The notes below the pieces were generated by a model that worked only from the letters and a program-made list of their open reading frames with translations, did no database searches and was not told the origin of the DNA. A DNA stretch of 64,000 nucleotides. Source: Candidatus Cetobacterium colombiensis. Lineage in GTDB: Bacteria; Fusobacteriota; Fusobacteriia; Fusobacteriales; Fusobacteriaceae. Where the stretch lies: the NCBI RefSeq assembly GCF_033962415.1, contig NZ_JAVIKH010000005.1, positions 1-64,000 on the forward strand, in the 5' to 3' direction. Shown here piece after piece: positions 52,987 to 61,538 of the stretch (within the stretch, counting starts at the first letter, position 1; each line of letters begins with the position of its first letter). Position numbers and translations under genes: made by a program.

Positions 52987-54327
52987 GTGGTAATCAATAC
53001 TTTTAAATTCGGATTTTATTCTTTTATAGGAATCTGGCTTTTTTTAGTTCCAGTAGTAATTGGAGGAGAGTCAGCAATGCTTTTAGGGCATATAAAAAGT
53101 TACATAGTCAATGGCTATGTGGGAGTTGTAAAATCTTTAATGATAGGATTTGCCACTGTCACCATCGTTGGGACTATTTTAGGAATAAAGAAAAAATCTT
53201 TTAATGATAAGGTTTTAGATGAATTTTTTATAAGTAGTAAATTTGTATCGATTGTTAGAATTATTGGAGCAACATCATTGATTTTGATAGCATATAATCT
53301 TATGCCAAATGTAATAGGAGATGTTTTAGCAGATGAAGGAACTGGGCTTATGATGATAGATGAGTTGTTACCTACTATTTTAGTAACTTTTTTATTAGAA
53401 GTTATGCTTATTCCTCTTTTAACATCTTTTGGTTTAGTTGAATTTATAGGAACTTTAATAGCTCCTTATATGAGAAGATTGTTTAGAGTTCCTGGCTATG
53501 CAGCAATAGATGCATTGGCATCTTTTGTAGGAGACGGGACAATAGGAATTGTTGTTACAGATCAGCAGTATGAAAAGGGATATTACACTCAAAAAGAGGC
53601 GGCAATAATAGCTACATCTTTTTCTTTAGTTGGAATATCATTTGCTATAATGATGGCAGATTTACTTAGATTATCACATATATTTGGATATTTTTATGGT
53701 TCTATTGTAGTTTGTACAATTTTAACAGGAGTTGTAATTTCGAGACTCCCATTAAAAAAATTTAAAGACAGCTACTATACAGAGGGAGAAGCTCCAAATG
53801 AAAAAGATACAAGTATGGGTTATGCTTTGAGATTAGCATCAGATGTAGCTGGAAAAACAAAAGCAACAAAGGTTTTAAAAGATTCTTTTATAAAAGTTTT
53901 AACAATCTATGTAACTTTTACTCCAGTTATAATGCTTGTGGGAACAATAGGTTTAGTACTTGCTGAAAAAACAACAGTTTTTCAAGTGATAACAGCACCT
54001 ATGGTGCCTATTTTAGAATTTATTGGCTTTAAAAAAGAGATTGCTGAGTATATGGCACCATCTATGATAATTGGAATTACTGATATGTGGTTACCAGCTG
54101 TTTTTATAAAGGATTGTCCAAGTGAATTAGCAAGATTTGTTATTGGTGGGTTGACATTTTCTCAACTAATATATTTTAGCGAAACAGGAATTATTCTTAT
54201 GAATTCAAAGATAGGATTTAATTTTATAGATGTAATGAAGATATTTTTCTTAAGAAGTATAGTTGCTTTTCCAATGATATATGGAGTTGGATTAATTATG
54301 CTTAAAATAGGATTGCTTGTAAATTAA
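52987..54327 (+). CDS. YjiH-family membrane transporter
   Basis: The 446-residue protein has about ten helices with the nucleoside-recognition (GATE) domain. The YjiH form is seen in AIDALASFVGDGTIGIVVTDQQYEKGYYTQKEAAIIATSFSLVGISF. Solute specificity of YjiH is not known. The start is GTG 52987 (MVINTFKFGF) because GGGAGG is five bases upstream. An in-frame extension to 52918 would run through the leader terminator. Expression is likely controlled by the structured leader RNA. Confidence 0.85.
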   Translation: MVINTFKFGFYSFIGIWLFLVPVVIGGESAMLLGHIKSYIVNGYVGVVKSLMIGFATVTIVGTILGIKKKSFNDKVLDEFFISSKFVSIVRIIGATSLILIAYNLMPNVIGDVLADEGTGLMMIDELLPTILVTFLLEVMLIPLLTSFGLVEFIGTLIAPYMRRLFRVPGYAAIDALASFVGDGTIGIVVTDQQYEKGYYTQKEAAIIATSFSLVGISFAIMMADLLRLSHIFGYFYGSIVVCTILTGVVISRLPLKKFKDSYYTEGEAPNEKDTSMGYALRLASDVAGKTKATKVLKDSFIKVLTIYVTFTPVIMLVGTIGLVLAEKTTVFQVITAPMVPILEFIGFKKEIAEYMAPSMIIGITDMWLPAVFIKDCPSELARFVIGGLTFSQLIYFSETGIILMNSKIGFNFIDVMKIFFLRSIVAFPMIYGVGLIMLKIGLLVN

Positions 54328-54349
54328 GGGAGGAAACTCCCTTTTTTTA
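54326..54349 (+). terminator. Terminator of yjiH
   Basis: AAGGGAG, a GAAA tetraloop and CTCCCTT, followed by T residues. Confidence 0.88.
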
Positions 54350-54396
54350 TTGAATAAGAAAAATGAGAAAAAAATTATTATTGTGAGAAAAATTTT

Positions 54397-54430
54397 TTGA
54401 CTTTTTATTACCTGTGAGGTATATACCTGT
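54397..54430 (+). promoter_or_regulatory. Promoter and palindromic operator of the DauR-like/porCDAB operon
   Basis: TTGACT (54397-54402), 17 bases, TATATA (54420-54425). The perfect palindrome AGGTATATACCT (54417-54428) covers the -10 box. TACCTGT is repeated directly at 54409-54415 and 54424-54430. A repressor bound here would block the promoter; the DauR-like regulator encoded next is the natural candidate. Confidence 0.6.
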
Positions 54431-54445
54431 AATGAAAGGGAGGGG

Positions 54446-55096
54446 ATGTTTTTGAAGGGAGATTTAGAGATATTAGAAGAGTATCGAAAAGTAGCAAAAT
54501 TTATGTCTAAGTGTTATGGAGAAAATGTCGAAGTAGTACTGCATGATTTAAGAGATGTAAGTTGTTCTAGTATTGAGATATTTAATAACCATGTGAGTGG
54601 TAGAGAAATAGGTTCTCCCATGAGTGAATTTGGTTTGAAAATTTTAAAAGAAAAATTGTATGAAGATAAGGAGTTTATAACAAATTCTAAAGGAGTTGTA
54701 GGAGGAAAAATACTTAGATCCTCAACATTTTTCATAAAAAATTCAGAAGAAGAGATTATTGGAATGGTATGTGTAAATGTAGATGTAAGTGTGTATTTAA
54801 ACATAGCTTACCAAATGGAAAATATGGCGAATTTTGGATTAAATTTAAAAGATGAAAAAGAGATAGTGGCAGAAGTTGATTTTCCAAATTCTGTAAAAGA
54901 GATGATAAATAAGGCTCTTTTAGAAATTTTAAAGGGAAAAATATCTTGGAAAGAGATAGATGGAGAAGGCAAGCTGGATGTTATAAAAAAACTTAATCAA
55001 AAAGGAATATTTGATTTAAGAGGCGGAGTTTCTGAAGTTTCAGAGATTTTAAAAGTTTCTGAATCAACAATATATCGTTATTTAAGCAAAATTTAA
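54446..55096 (+). CDS. YheO/DauR-like PAS-HTH regulator
   Basis: The roughly 216-residue protein has an N-terminal YheO-type PAS-like domain (GENVEVVLHDLRDVSCSSIEIFNNHVSGREIGSPMSE; IGMVCVNVDVS) and a C-terminal helix-turn-helix (GGVSEVSEILKVSESTIYRYLSKI). DauR of Pseudomonas, with the same design, controls D-arginine catabolism. ATG 54446 is only two bases from GGGAGG, so TTG 54452 could be the true start. It is 16 bases upstream of porC and probably controls the por operon and itself. Confidence 0.8.
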   Translation: MFLKGDLEILEEYRKVAKFMSKCYGENVEVVLHDLRDVSCSSIEIFNNHVSGREIGSPMSEFGLKILKEKLYEDKEFITNSKGVVGGKILRSSTFFIKNSEEEIIGMVCVNVDVSVYLNIAYQMENMANFGLNLKDEKEIVAEVDFPNSVKEMINKALLEILKGKISWKEIDGEGKLDVIKKLNQKGIFDLRGGVSEVSEILKVSESTIYRYLSKI

Positions 55097-55112
55097 AAAA
55101 GGATGGTAGATC

Positions 55113-55688
55113 ATGGGTAAAATGGTAGAAATCAGATGGCATGGTAGAGGGGGACAAGGTGCAAAAACAGCTTCCCTTTTGTTAGCAGACGTAGCATTTA
55201 GTAGTGGAATGTATGTTCAGGGATTTCCAGAGTATGGACCAGAGAGAATGGGTGCGCCAATAACAGCTTATAATCGTATAGGAGAAGAGCAAATAAGAGT
55301 TCATTCTAATATATATGAACCAAACTTTGTCGTTGTAGTTGATGAAAGTTTAATAAAATCTATTGAAGTAGAAAAAGGTCTTAAAAAAGATGGAGCAATA
55401 ATTATAAATAGTGAGAGAACACCTGATGAATTAAGAGAGGAGTTAAGAGGATATAAAGGAAGACTTTATACATGCAACGCTAGAAAAATATCTGAAGAGT
55501 GTTTAGGAAAATATTTTCCAAATACGCCAATGTTAGGAGCAGTAGTTAAAGTAAGTGGGCTTATTCCAGAAGAGGAATTTATAAAAAATATGGAGGAGTC
55601 ATTTAAACATAAATTTAGCACTAAACCTCAAGTTTTAGAGGGAAATATGTGTGCATTAAAGCGTTCAATGGATGAGGTGGAAGAATAA
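55113..55688 (+). CDS. porC: 2-oxoacid:ferredoxin oxidoreductase gamma subunit
   Basis: The 191-residue protein matches the gamma subunit of pyruvate/2-ketoisovalerate:ferredoxin oxidoreductases: EIRWHGRGGQGAKTASLLLADVAF, PEYGPERMGAPITAYNRI and MLGAVVKVSGLIPEE. It is the first of four separate subunit genes in the order gamma-delta-alpha-beta seen in Thermotoga and archaea. The stop overlaps the porD ATG by one base. Confidence 0.92.
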   Translation: MGKMVEIRWHGRGGQGAKTASLLLADVAFSSGMYVQGFPEYGPERMGAPITAYNRIGEEQIRVHSNIYEPNFVVVVDESLIKSIEVEKGLKKDGAIIINSERTPDELREELRGYKGRLYTCNARKISEECLGKYFPNTPMLGAVVKVSGLIPEEEFIKNMEESFKHKFSTKPQVLEGNMCALKRSMDEVEE

Positions 55689-55990
55689 TGAAAAATAAAA
55701 ATGGAAGAATAATAGATGAAACTATAACTTGGCAAGAGATAACACCAGGTGGTGTTGTTTATGAAGCTGGAAGTGCAGAAAACTTTAAAACTGGAGATTG
55801 GAAAACAATGAAAGTTACTTTTGTTGAAGAAAACTGTAAGCAATGCTTACTTTGTATTCCAGTTTGCCCAGATTCAGCTATTCCAGTAAAAGATGGAAAG
55901 AGATTGGATTTTGACCAAGACCACTGTAAAGGTTGTGGAGTTTGTTTTGCAGTTTGTCCATTTAAAGCAATAGAGTTTACAAAGGCCTAG
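55688..55990 (+). CDS. porD: 2-oxoacid:ferredoxin oxidoreductase delta (ferredoxin) subunit
   Basis: The 100-residue protein carries two 4Fe-4S motifs, CKQCLLCIPVCP and CKGCGVCFAVCP. Each is CxxCxxCxxxCP, which carries electrons from the thiamine centre to external ferredoxin. The N-terminal 45 residues (WQEITPGGVVYEAGSAENFKTG) are typical of PorD. It is co-translated with porC and lies 11 bases before porA. Confidence 0.95.
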   Translation: MKNKNGRIIDETITWQEITPGGVVYEAGSAENFKTGDWKTMKVTFVEENCKQCLLCIPVCPDSAIPVKDGKRLDFDQDHCKGCGVCFAVCPFKAIEFTKA

Positions 55991-56001
55991 GAGGAGAAAA
56001 A

Positions 56002-57252
56002 ATGAGTATAAGAGAGAGAATGTCAGGAAATGAAGCTGTAGCCACAGCCATGAGACAAATAAATCCAGATGTAATGCCAGCATTTCCAATTACACCATCA
56101 ACTGAAGTACCGCAATACTTCTCTAAATATGTAGCTGATGGAAATGTAAATACAGAGTTTATTCCAGTAGAATCAGAACATAGTGCTATGTCTGCTGCAA
56201 TAGGAGCTCAGGCGGCTGGAGCAAGAACTATGACTGCAACATCATCTTGTGGGTTAGCTTTAATGTGGGAGATGTTATATGTGGCTTCTTCAATGAGATT
56301 GCCTATAACTATGGCACTTATAAATAGAGCATTAACAGGACCTATCAACATAAACGCAGATCACAGTGACTCTATGGGTGCTAGAGACACAGGATGGATT
56401 CAAATTTATAGTGAAACAAACCAAGAAGCATATGATAACTATATTCAGGCTGTAAAAATAGCTGAAGATCCAAGAGTTATGTTACCAGCAATGGTTTGCC
56501 AAGATGGATTTATAACATCACATGCTGTTGAAAATATAGAGCTATTAGAGGATGAAAAAGTAAAGGCTTTTGTAGGAGAATACAATCCAGAAGATTATTT
56601 ATTAAACTCTGCTAGACCAATATCTCATGGTCCATATGATACAGCTAACTTCTATATGGAGCATAAAGTTCAACAAGCTCATGCAATGACAAATGCAAGA
56701 CAAGTTATAAAAGAGGTTGCAAGAGATTTTGAAAAATTAACAGGTAGAAAATATTCATTCTTTGAAGAATACAAAATGAAAGATGCAGATGTAGCTATAG
56801 TTATTATAAACTCAAGTGCTGGAACGGCAAAAGAAGCTGTAGATCAACTTAGAGCTGAAGGAAAAAGAGTTGGTTTAATTAAAATTAGAGTATTCAGACC
56901 TTTCCCATTTGATGAATTAAAACATAGTTTAACAGGAAAAAAAGTTGTTGGAGTGATGGATAAGTGTGAAGGGTTCTCTGGAGCAGGTGGACCACTTTTT
57001 GCAGAAGTAAGATCAGCTCTTTATGATTCTCATGATAGACCAGAGATGTTTAACTATGTTTATGGACTAGGTGGAAGAGATGTAACTGTAGAGTCTATAA
57101 AAAAAGTTTTCAATGAATTACTATATGAAGCACATGCAAAACAACTTATAGAGGATCAAGTGGAAATAGCTTACAACCCAGAACTACTTTTAGCAGAAGT
57201 AGCAGATTTTGAAGTTGGTAGAGTTTACAGACATTTAGGAGTAAGGGGGTAG
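56002..57252 (+). CDS. porA: 2-oxoacid:ferredoxin oxidoreductase alpha subunit
   Basis: The 416-residue alpha subunit contains the pyrimidine-binding domain (MSGNEAVATAMRQINPDVMPAFPITPSTEVPQ; VESEHSAMSAAIGAQAAGART), with the Glu that activates thiamine diphosphate. The transketolase C-terminal-like domain follows (RAEGKRVGLIKIRVFRPFPFDEL). This family includes pyruvate and branched-chain 2-oxoacid enzymes, and sequence by eye favours pyruvate without excluding 2-ketoisovalerate. It lies 5 bases before porB. Confidence 0.92.
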   Translation: MSIRERMSGNEAVATAMRQINPDVMPAFPITPSTEVPQYFSKYVADGNVNTEFIPVESEHSAMSAAIGAQAAGARTMTATSSCGLALMWEMLYVASSMRLPITMALINRALTGPININADHSDSMGARDTGWIQIYSETNQEAYDNYIQAVKIAEDPRVMLPAMVCQDGFITSHAVENIELLEDEKVKAFVGEYNPEDYLLNSARPISHGPYDTANFYMEHKVQQAHAMTNARQVIKEVARDFEKLTGRKYSFFEEYKMKDADVAIVIINSSAGTAKEAVDQLRAEGKRVGLIKIRVFRPFPFDELKHSLTGKKVVGVMDKCEGFSGAGGPLFAEVRSALYDSHDRPEMFNYVYGLGGRDVTVESIKKVFNELLYEAHAKQLIEDQVEIAYNPELLLAEVADFEVGRVYRHLGVRG

Positions 57253-57257
57253 TAAGA

Positions 57258-58196
57258 ATGGCATACAATTTTAAAGAGGAAATGAATAAACCAGAAAGAT
57301 TAACTGGAGGACATAGACTTTGTGCAGGATGTGGAGCTGGAGTTGCTGCAAGAGGAGTTTTAAGAGCTCTTAAAACTGAAGATAAAGCAGTAATAGCCAA
57401 TGCTACAGGATGTTTAGAAGTATCTACTTTTATGTATCCATATACTGCTTGGAAGGATTCTTTTATTCACAGTGCTTTTGAAAATGCAGGAGCAACTTTA
57501 AGTGGAGTAGAAGGAGCTTATAATGCTTTAAAAAGAAGAGGAAAAATAGATGATACATACAAATTCATAGCTTTTGGAGGAGATGGAGGAACTTATGATA
57601 TAGGATTCCAATCTTTATCTGGAGCTATGGAAAGAGGACATGATATGGTTTATGTATGCTATGACAATGGAGCATATATGAATACAGGAATTCAAAGATC
57701 ATCAGCGACACCAAGATATGCAGATACAACAACTTCACCAGTGGGAAAAGAAAGCAATGGTAAAGTTCAAAGTAGAAAAGATTTAACAGCTATTATCGCA
57801 GATCACAATATTCCATATGTAGCTCAAACAACATTTATAGGAAATATGAAAGATTTACATGAAAAATCAGAAAAGGCAATTTATACAGAAGGAGCAGCAT
57901 TTTTAAATGTATTAGCACCATGTCCAAGAGGGTGGAGATATTCTACTGAGAAATTAATGGAAATGTGTAAATTAGCTGTTGAAACATGCTATTGGCCATT
58001 ATTTGAAGTTATAAATGGAGAATGGAAACTATCTTATAGACCTAAAAACAAACTTCCAATAACTGAGTTTATAAAGGATCAAGGTAGATTTGCTCACCTG
58101 TTTAAACCAGGCAATGAACATCTAATAGAAGAGATGCAAAATGAAGTAGATAGAAGATGGGAAGCTCTTTTAAAGAGATGTGGAGAAGAAATTTAA
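57258..58196 (+). CDS. porB: 2-oxoacid:ferredoxin oxidoreductase beta subunit
   Basis: This 312-residue thiamine-diphosphate subunit has the GDGGTYDIGFQSLSGAMERGHDMVYVCYDNGAYMNTG motif, which binds Mg2+ and diphosphate. Cysteines for the internal 4Fe-4S cluster include LCAGCGAG near residue 21. It completes PorCDAB, which converts pyruvate and CoA to acetyl-CoA, CO2 and reduced ferredoxin. It ends the operon; a structured RNA and a terminator follow. Confidence 0.93.
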   Translation: MAYNFKEEMNKPERLTGGHRLCAGCGAGVAARGVLRALKTEDKAVIANATGCLEVSTFMYPYTAWKDSFIHSAFENAGATLSGVEGAYNALKRRGKIDDTYKFIAFGGDGGTYDIGFQSLSGAMERGHDMVYVCYDNGAYMNTGIQRSSATPRYADTTTSPVGKESNGKVQSRKDLTAIIADHNIPYVAQTTFIGNMKDLHEKSEKAIYTEGAAFLNVLAPCPRGWRYSTEKLMEMCKLAVETCYWPLFEVINGEWKLSYRPKNKLPITEFIKDQGRFAHLFKPGNEHLIEEMQNEVDRRWEALLKRCGEEI

Positions 58197-58291
58197 TTAA
58201 ATTCTGTTCGTAAAAACTGAAAAAATGTGCGTAAAATGAGCTTATATGTTCGTTGAGTATTTAAAAAAATAAAAATATTGTGTATAATCTA

Positions 58292-58400
58292 AGACGTAAG
58301 GAAACTTACCCTTGAAACGATAACATTGTGTTAAAGTTTGAAGTGCCCCGACGTCTAGAAATAGATAAAAAAACTCCTCAGTTCGCTGGGGAGTTTTTTA
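58292..58400 (+). ncRNA. Structured RNA with terminator upstream of the 7TM sensor gene
   Basis: A TATAAT at 58283-58288 would start a transcript at about 58294, right at the first helix AGACGT (58292-58297), which pairs with ACGTCT (58351-58356). Between lie a TAAG-GAAA-CTTA hairpin and an AAAC-GA-TAACA-TTG-TGTTA-AA-GTTT hairpin with a tandem GA/AA internal loop. These form a three-way junction with single-stranded CCCTTG and GAAGTGCCCCG. A UUCG-capped 10-bp terminator follows (58372-58400). It could be a riboswitch for the sensor gene or an independent small RNA. A second -10 (58418-58423) lies after the terminator. Confidence 0.55.
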
Positions 58401-58464
58401 TTTCACCAAAAAAATGTTATAATATAACGAAATAAATATAAATTTTGAAAGCGTGGGAGAGGGA

Positions 58465-60030
58465 ATGAGTATAACAAAAAAAATGGGGATGTATATAGGA
58501 TTGTTTTTAATTGTACTATCTTTTTTAACATATGTATCTAGAGATAGTAATAACTATATATTGATATCAAATAATAGAGAAGATATAAATATATTTAATA
58601 ATAATAAAGAGAGAATTTCTATGTATAAAATATCTAATGGAGAGGTGGAACGTCAAAAGCTATCATCATATTTAAATGGATTTATAGCCATAAACTTAGA
58701 AAATACTAGATATTTAGTAAGAGTAAAAGAGAAAGAATCTCCAAATAAAACTTTTTATTTAGAAAAAAATGAAAACCCTTTAGATTTCTTTTTTAAATAT
58801 TTTCCTAAAGAGGATTTAACAAGAAATAGTATTTTTTTAAACTCTTTAACAATAACTTTTTTCTTATACAATTTAAAATTATTGTATGTGTTTAAAAAAG
58901 AGATTCTAAAGAAAAAAGAGTTAATTTTTGCAATTATTCTTTTAGCAATAAAAGTATTGCTTACAAACTCAAAAATATTTTCTAATATATATTTAACAAG
59001 GGTTAATCTTTTGATAACGGTAACTTTAGGACTTTATTTATTGCTATTTGTAAAAAATAAAATCATTCAATTGAGAGAAGATTTATTTGCTCAAATCTTC
59101 TTTAAAATTTTATTTGGAATGTATATTTTAGGTGAAGTAATTATGAATAGCTGTATTTTAAATCCAAAAATTTTAAATTATTTAGCTAGTAATTACCCGA
59201 TATTCTTAAAAATAAGTACATTTATGTATATATGGATAGATTCTATAATTATTATACTAGTAGGACTATTTTTAGAATCAATAAAAAGAAAGAAAAAACG
59301 TATAATAAAAGAGATAGAGAAAAAGAATTTAGCGATGTTAGGAAGTTTTATATTACTCTCATTATGTGTTGAAATTTTTGTAAGTGATAACGAGTATTTT
59401 TACTATTTAAATATGTTTGAATTTGTTTTTGTATTTTGGTATATATTTTTAACAGATATAAATACAATGGGAAGAGCAAAAGTTCTTACAATAAAAGTAT
59501 TTCAGATGTTTTTACATGTGTATCTATTTTTTGTAGTAACTGAAAGTGTTTGGATAGCTTTAGGAATTGTATTTTCATTTTCAATTTTAAATTTATATAC
59601 ATATTTTATTACAGGAACATTGAGAGTAAATAAACCATACATAGAAAATCTATTAAATAGAATGTATTTAACAAAAAATTATAAAGAGTTTAAGGAGCAG
59701 TTATCAAATGAGTTAAAAAAGAATTTAGAACTAATAGATGTGGAGACTAAAATTTTAATATCAAGAGATGACTATAAGAAATTTTTAGTGGATAGAGAGT
59801 ATGATGAGGATGAAATTTTACTAGAAAAAAGTGATATTTTAAATCAAAAATATGATTATGCATTGAGATTAAAATATAGTAAGAATCCATTTGTAGGTTT
59901 AATTTTAATTGAAAATAGAGAAACAAAACTAGTTTATGAAGAGAAAAGATATCTAGAAGACATTTCTGAACAGTTATCATTAGTTGCAAATAGATACAGA
60001 TTTGAAAGACTGCAGGAGGAGCTTAATTGA
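58465..60030 (+). CDS. 7TM membrane sensor with GAF-like cytoplasmic domain
   Basis: The 521-residue protein has an N-terminal membrane segment (about 8-26), an extracytoplasmic domain of about 90 residues, seven or eight further helices (about 115-375), and a cytoplasmic C-terminal part (about 385-521) with GAF-like character (DVETKILISRDDYKKFL...NPFVGLILIENRE). It lacks the HisKA and HATPase motifs of a histidine kinase. The layout recalls 7TMR-DISM receptors. Its stop overlaps the TTG start of a LytTR regulator, so the two form a signalling pair. ATG 58465 has a better-placed GGGAGAGGG than GTG 58453. Confidence 0.65.
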   Translation: MSITKKMGMYIGLFLIVLSFLTYVSRDSNNYILISNNREDINIFNNNKERISMYKISNGEVERQKLSSYLNGFIAINLENTRYLVRVKEKESPNKTFYLEKNENPLDFFFKYFPKEDLTRNSIFLNSLTITFFLYNLKLLYVFKKEILKKKELIFAIILLAIKVLLTNSKIFSNIYLTRVNLLITVTLGLYLLLFVKNKIIQLREDLFAQIFFKILFGMYILGEVIMNSCILNPKILNYLASNYPIFLKISTFMYIWIDSIIIILVGLFLESIKRKKKRIIKEIEKKNLAMLGSFILLSLCVEIFVSDNEYFYYLNMFEFVFVFWYIFLTDINTMGRAKVLTIKVFQMFLHVYLFFVVTESVWIALGIVFSFSILNLYTYFITGTLRVNKPYIENLLNRMYLTKNYKEFKEQLSNELKKNLELIDVETKILISRDDYKKFLVDREYDEDEILLEKSDILNQKYDYALRLKYSKNPFVGLILIENRETKLVYEEKRYLEDISEQLSLVANRYRFERLQEELN

Positions 60031-60719
60031 AAAAAATAGGTATCAATATAGATTTAAATTTAAAAGAAATATTAAGAGAACTTCTAAATGCAGAGTTTTA
60101 TCCAGTTGAAAGTATTGTAAAATATGAGATTGAAGGCATTGATGCTGTAATTTTAGACTTAAAGTATGAGAAAGATGACGATAAACTACACTATTTTAGT
60201 AGAAAAAATATTCCAGTTGTGTTATTATGTTCAAGGGAAGATGACTTTAGAAGAATAACAAAATTATTTAAGAGAAAAGAGATATATGATTGTATCTATC
60301 GAGATGAATATTTTGAAATAGAAAAATCTTTAGATGAACTTTTTGATAAAAAAGAAAATCCTAAAAATACTAGTGAAATAGTAATAAATGATACTTTTTA
60401 TAAAGCAATTGTAAAAGTGGATGAAATAATATATTTAGATTATTGTAGAATTTCTAGAAGAACAGAGATTACAACTAAATGTGGAAAAGTTTATTCTCTT
60501 AAAAAGGGATTTGCTGAGGTAGAATATAAATTAAAAGTTCTAGATTGCTTTATAAAAGTTGACAGAGGAACGCTTATAAATAAAAGATTATTAAAAGAGA
60601 TTGACTATAAAAATGAAAAAATAACTTTTAAAGGAGAAAAAACTCTTTCTGTAAGTAGAGCAAAATTAAAAATTTTAGAGGAAAACTTAGATTTATTTAG
60701 AAATAGAATAGAGCTGTAA
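60027..60719 (+). CDS. LytTR-type response-regulator-like protein
   Basis: The 230-residue protein has an N-terminal receiver-like domain (1-115) and a C-terminal LytTR DNA-binding domain (about 128-225, YLDYCRISRRTEITTKCGKVYSLKKGFAEVE...FIKVDRGTLINKRLLKEID). The receiver is degenerate: Asp44 is kept, but only one acidic residue (Asp9) marks the first site and the conserved Lys is replaced by Arg. Phosphorylation is therefore doubtful. It starts with TTG after AGGAGGA, overlapping the sensor gene. The amino-acid ABC operon 29 bases downstream is the likely target. Confidence 0.82.
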   Translation: MKKIGINIDLNLKEILRELLNAEFYPVESIVKYEIEGIDAVILDLKYEKDDDKLHYFSRKNIPVVLLCSREDDFRRITKLFKRKEIYDCIYRDEYFEIEKSLDELFDKKENPKNTSEIVINDTFYKAIVKVDEIIYLDYCRISRRTEITTKCGKVYSLKKGFAEVEYKLKVLDCFIKVDRGTLINKRLLKEIDYKNEKITFKGEKTLSVSRAKLKILEENLDLFRNRIEL

Positions 60720-60748
60720 GAATCTAAAAAAATAATTGGAGGAGTTAT

Positions 60749-61528
60749 ATGAAAAAAATAATACTTTTTTTAACTTTAATTTTAGGAAGTTTAGTTTTTG
60801 GTAATGAGAAGCCTTTAGTTGTGGGAATGGAATTAGCATACCCTCCTTTTGAAATGTCTGATGAAAATGGAAAACCTACAGGAATTAGTGTGGATATGGC
60901 TTATGCTTTAGGAGAATATCTAGGAAGAGATGTTGTTATAGAGGATATGGCTTATGGGGGATTAATTCCAGCATTAAAAACTAAAAAAGTAGATGTAATA
61001 ATTTCATCTATGTCTGTGACAGATGAGAGAAAACAATCAGTTAATTTTTCTACCCCATACGCTAAAAGTTATTTAGCAATGTTAGTAAATAATAAATCTG
61101 GAATAGCTACTGCTAATGACTTAAACCAAAAAGGTAAAAAAGTGGCTGTAAAAAAAGGAACAAGTGCACATACTGTTGCTACTAAATATTTTCCAAATGC
61201 GGAAATATTAGTTTTTGATAAAGAAAGTGCTTGTGTTTTAGAAGTTGCTCAAGGAAAAGTTGATGCTTTTATATATGATCCATTAACAATATATAGAAAC
61301 TGGACAAGAAACCAAGAGACAACAACACCTTTATTAGCTCAATTTGAAACTGAGTCTCAACCTTGGGCTGTAGCTTACAGAAAAGGGGAAGAGGATTTAG
61401 GAGCTCAAATAGATGAGTTTATAGTTGAGTACAAAGCTAATGGTGGATTTAATAAATTAGCTGACAAATATTTAGGTGAGGAGAGAGCTTTCTTTAAAGA
61501 GAAAAATGTACCTTTCTTCTTTGATTAG
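60749..61528 (+). CDS. Amino-acid ABC transporter substrate-binding protein
   Basis: This 259-residue SBP family 3 protein has a signal peptide (MKKIILFLTLILGSLVFG). Ligand motifs are GMELAYPPFEMSDENGKPTGISVDMAYAL, EDMAYGGLIPALKTKKVDVIISSMSVTDERK and FSTPYA. Compared with the SBP at 35134 it has a longer C-terminal tail and a different pocket region. Together with the next two genes it forms a complete importer. It shares a transcript direction with the 7TM/LytTR pair. Confidence 0.92.
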   Translation: MKKIILFLTLILGSLVFGNEKPLVVGMELAYPPFEMSDENGKPTGISVDMAYALGEYLGRDVVIEDMAYGGLIPALKTKKVDVIISSMSVTDERKQSVNFSTPYAKSYLAMLVNNKSGIATANDLNQKGKKVAVKKGTSAHTVATKYFPNAEILVFDKESACVLEVAQGKVDAFIYDPLTIYRNWTRNQETTTPLLAQFETESQPWAVAYRKGEEDLGAQIDEFIVEYKANGGFNKLADKYLGEERAFFKEKNVPFFFD

Positions 61529-61538
61529 GAGATGAAAT

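Noticed and set aside
58300-58360. Resemblance to a TPP riboswitch (ACCCTTGAAACGATAAC)
   Set aside because: The CUGAGA and GGGGNGCC-type elements of the TPP aptamer are missing, and the helices do not follow the TPP layout.
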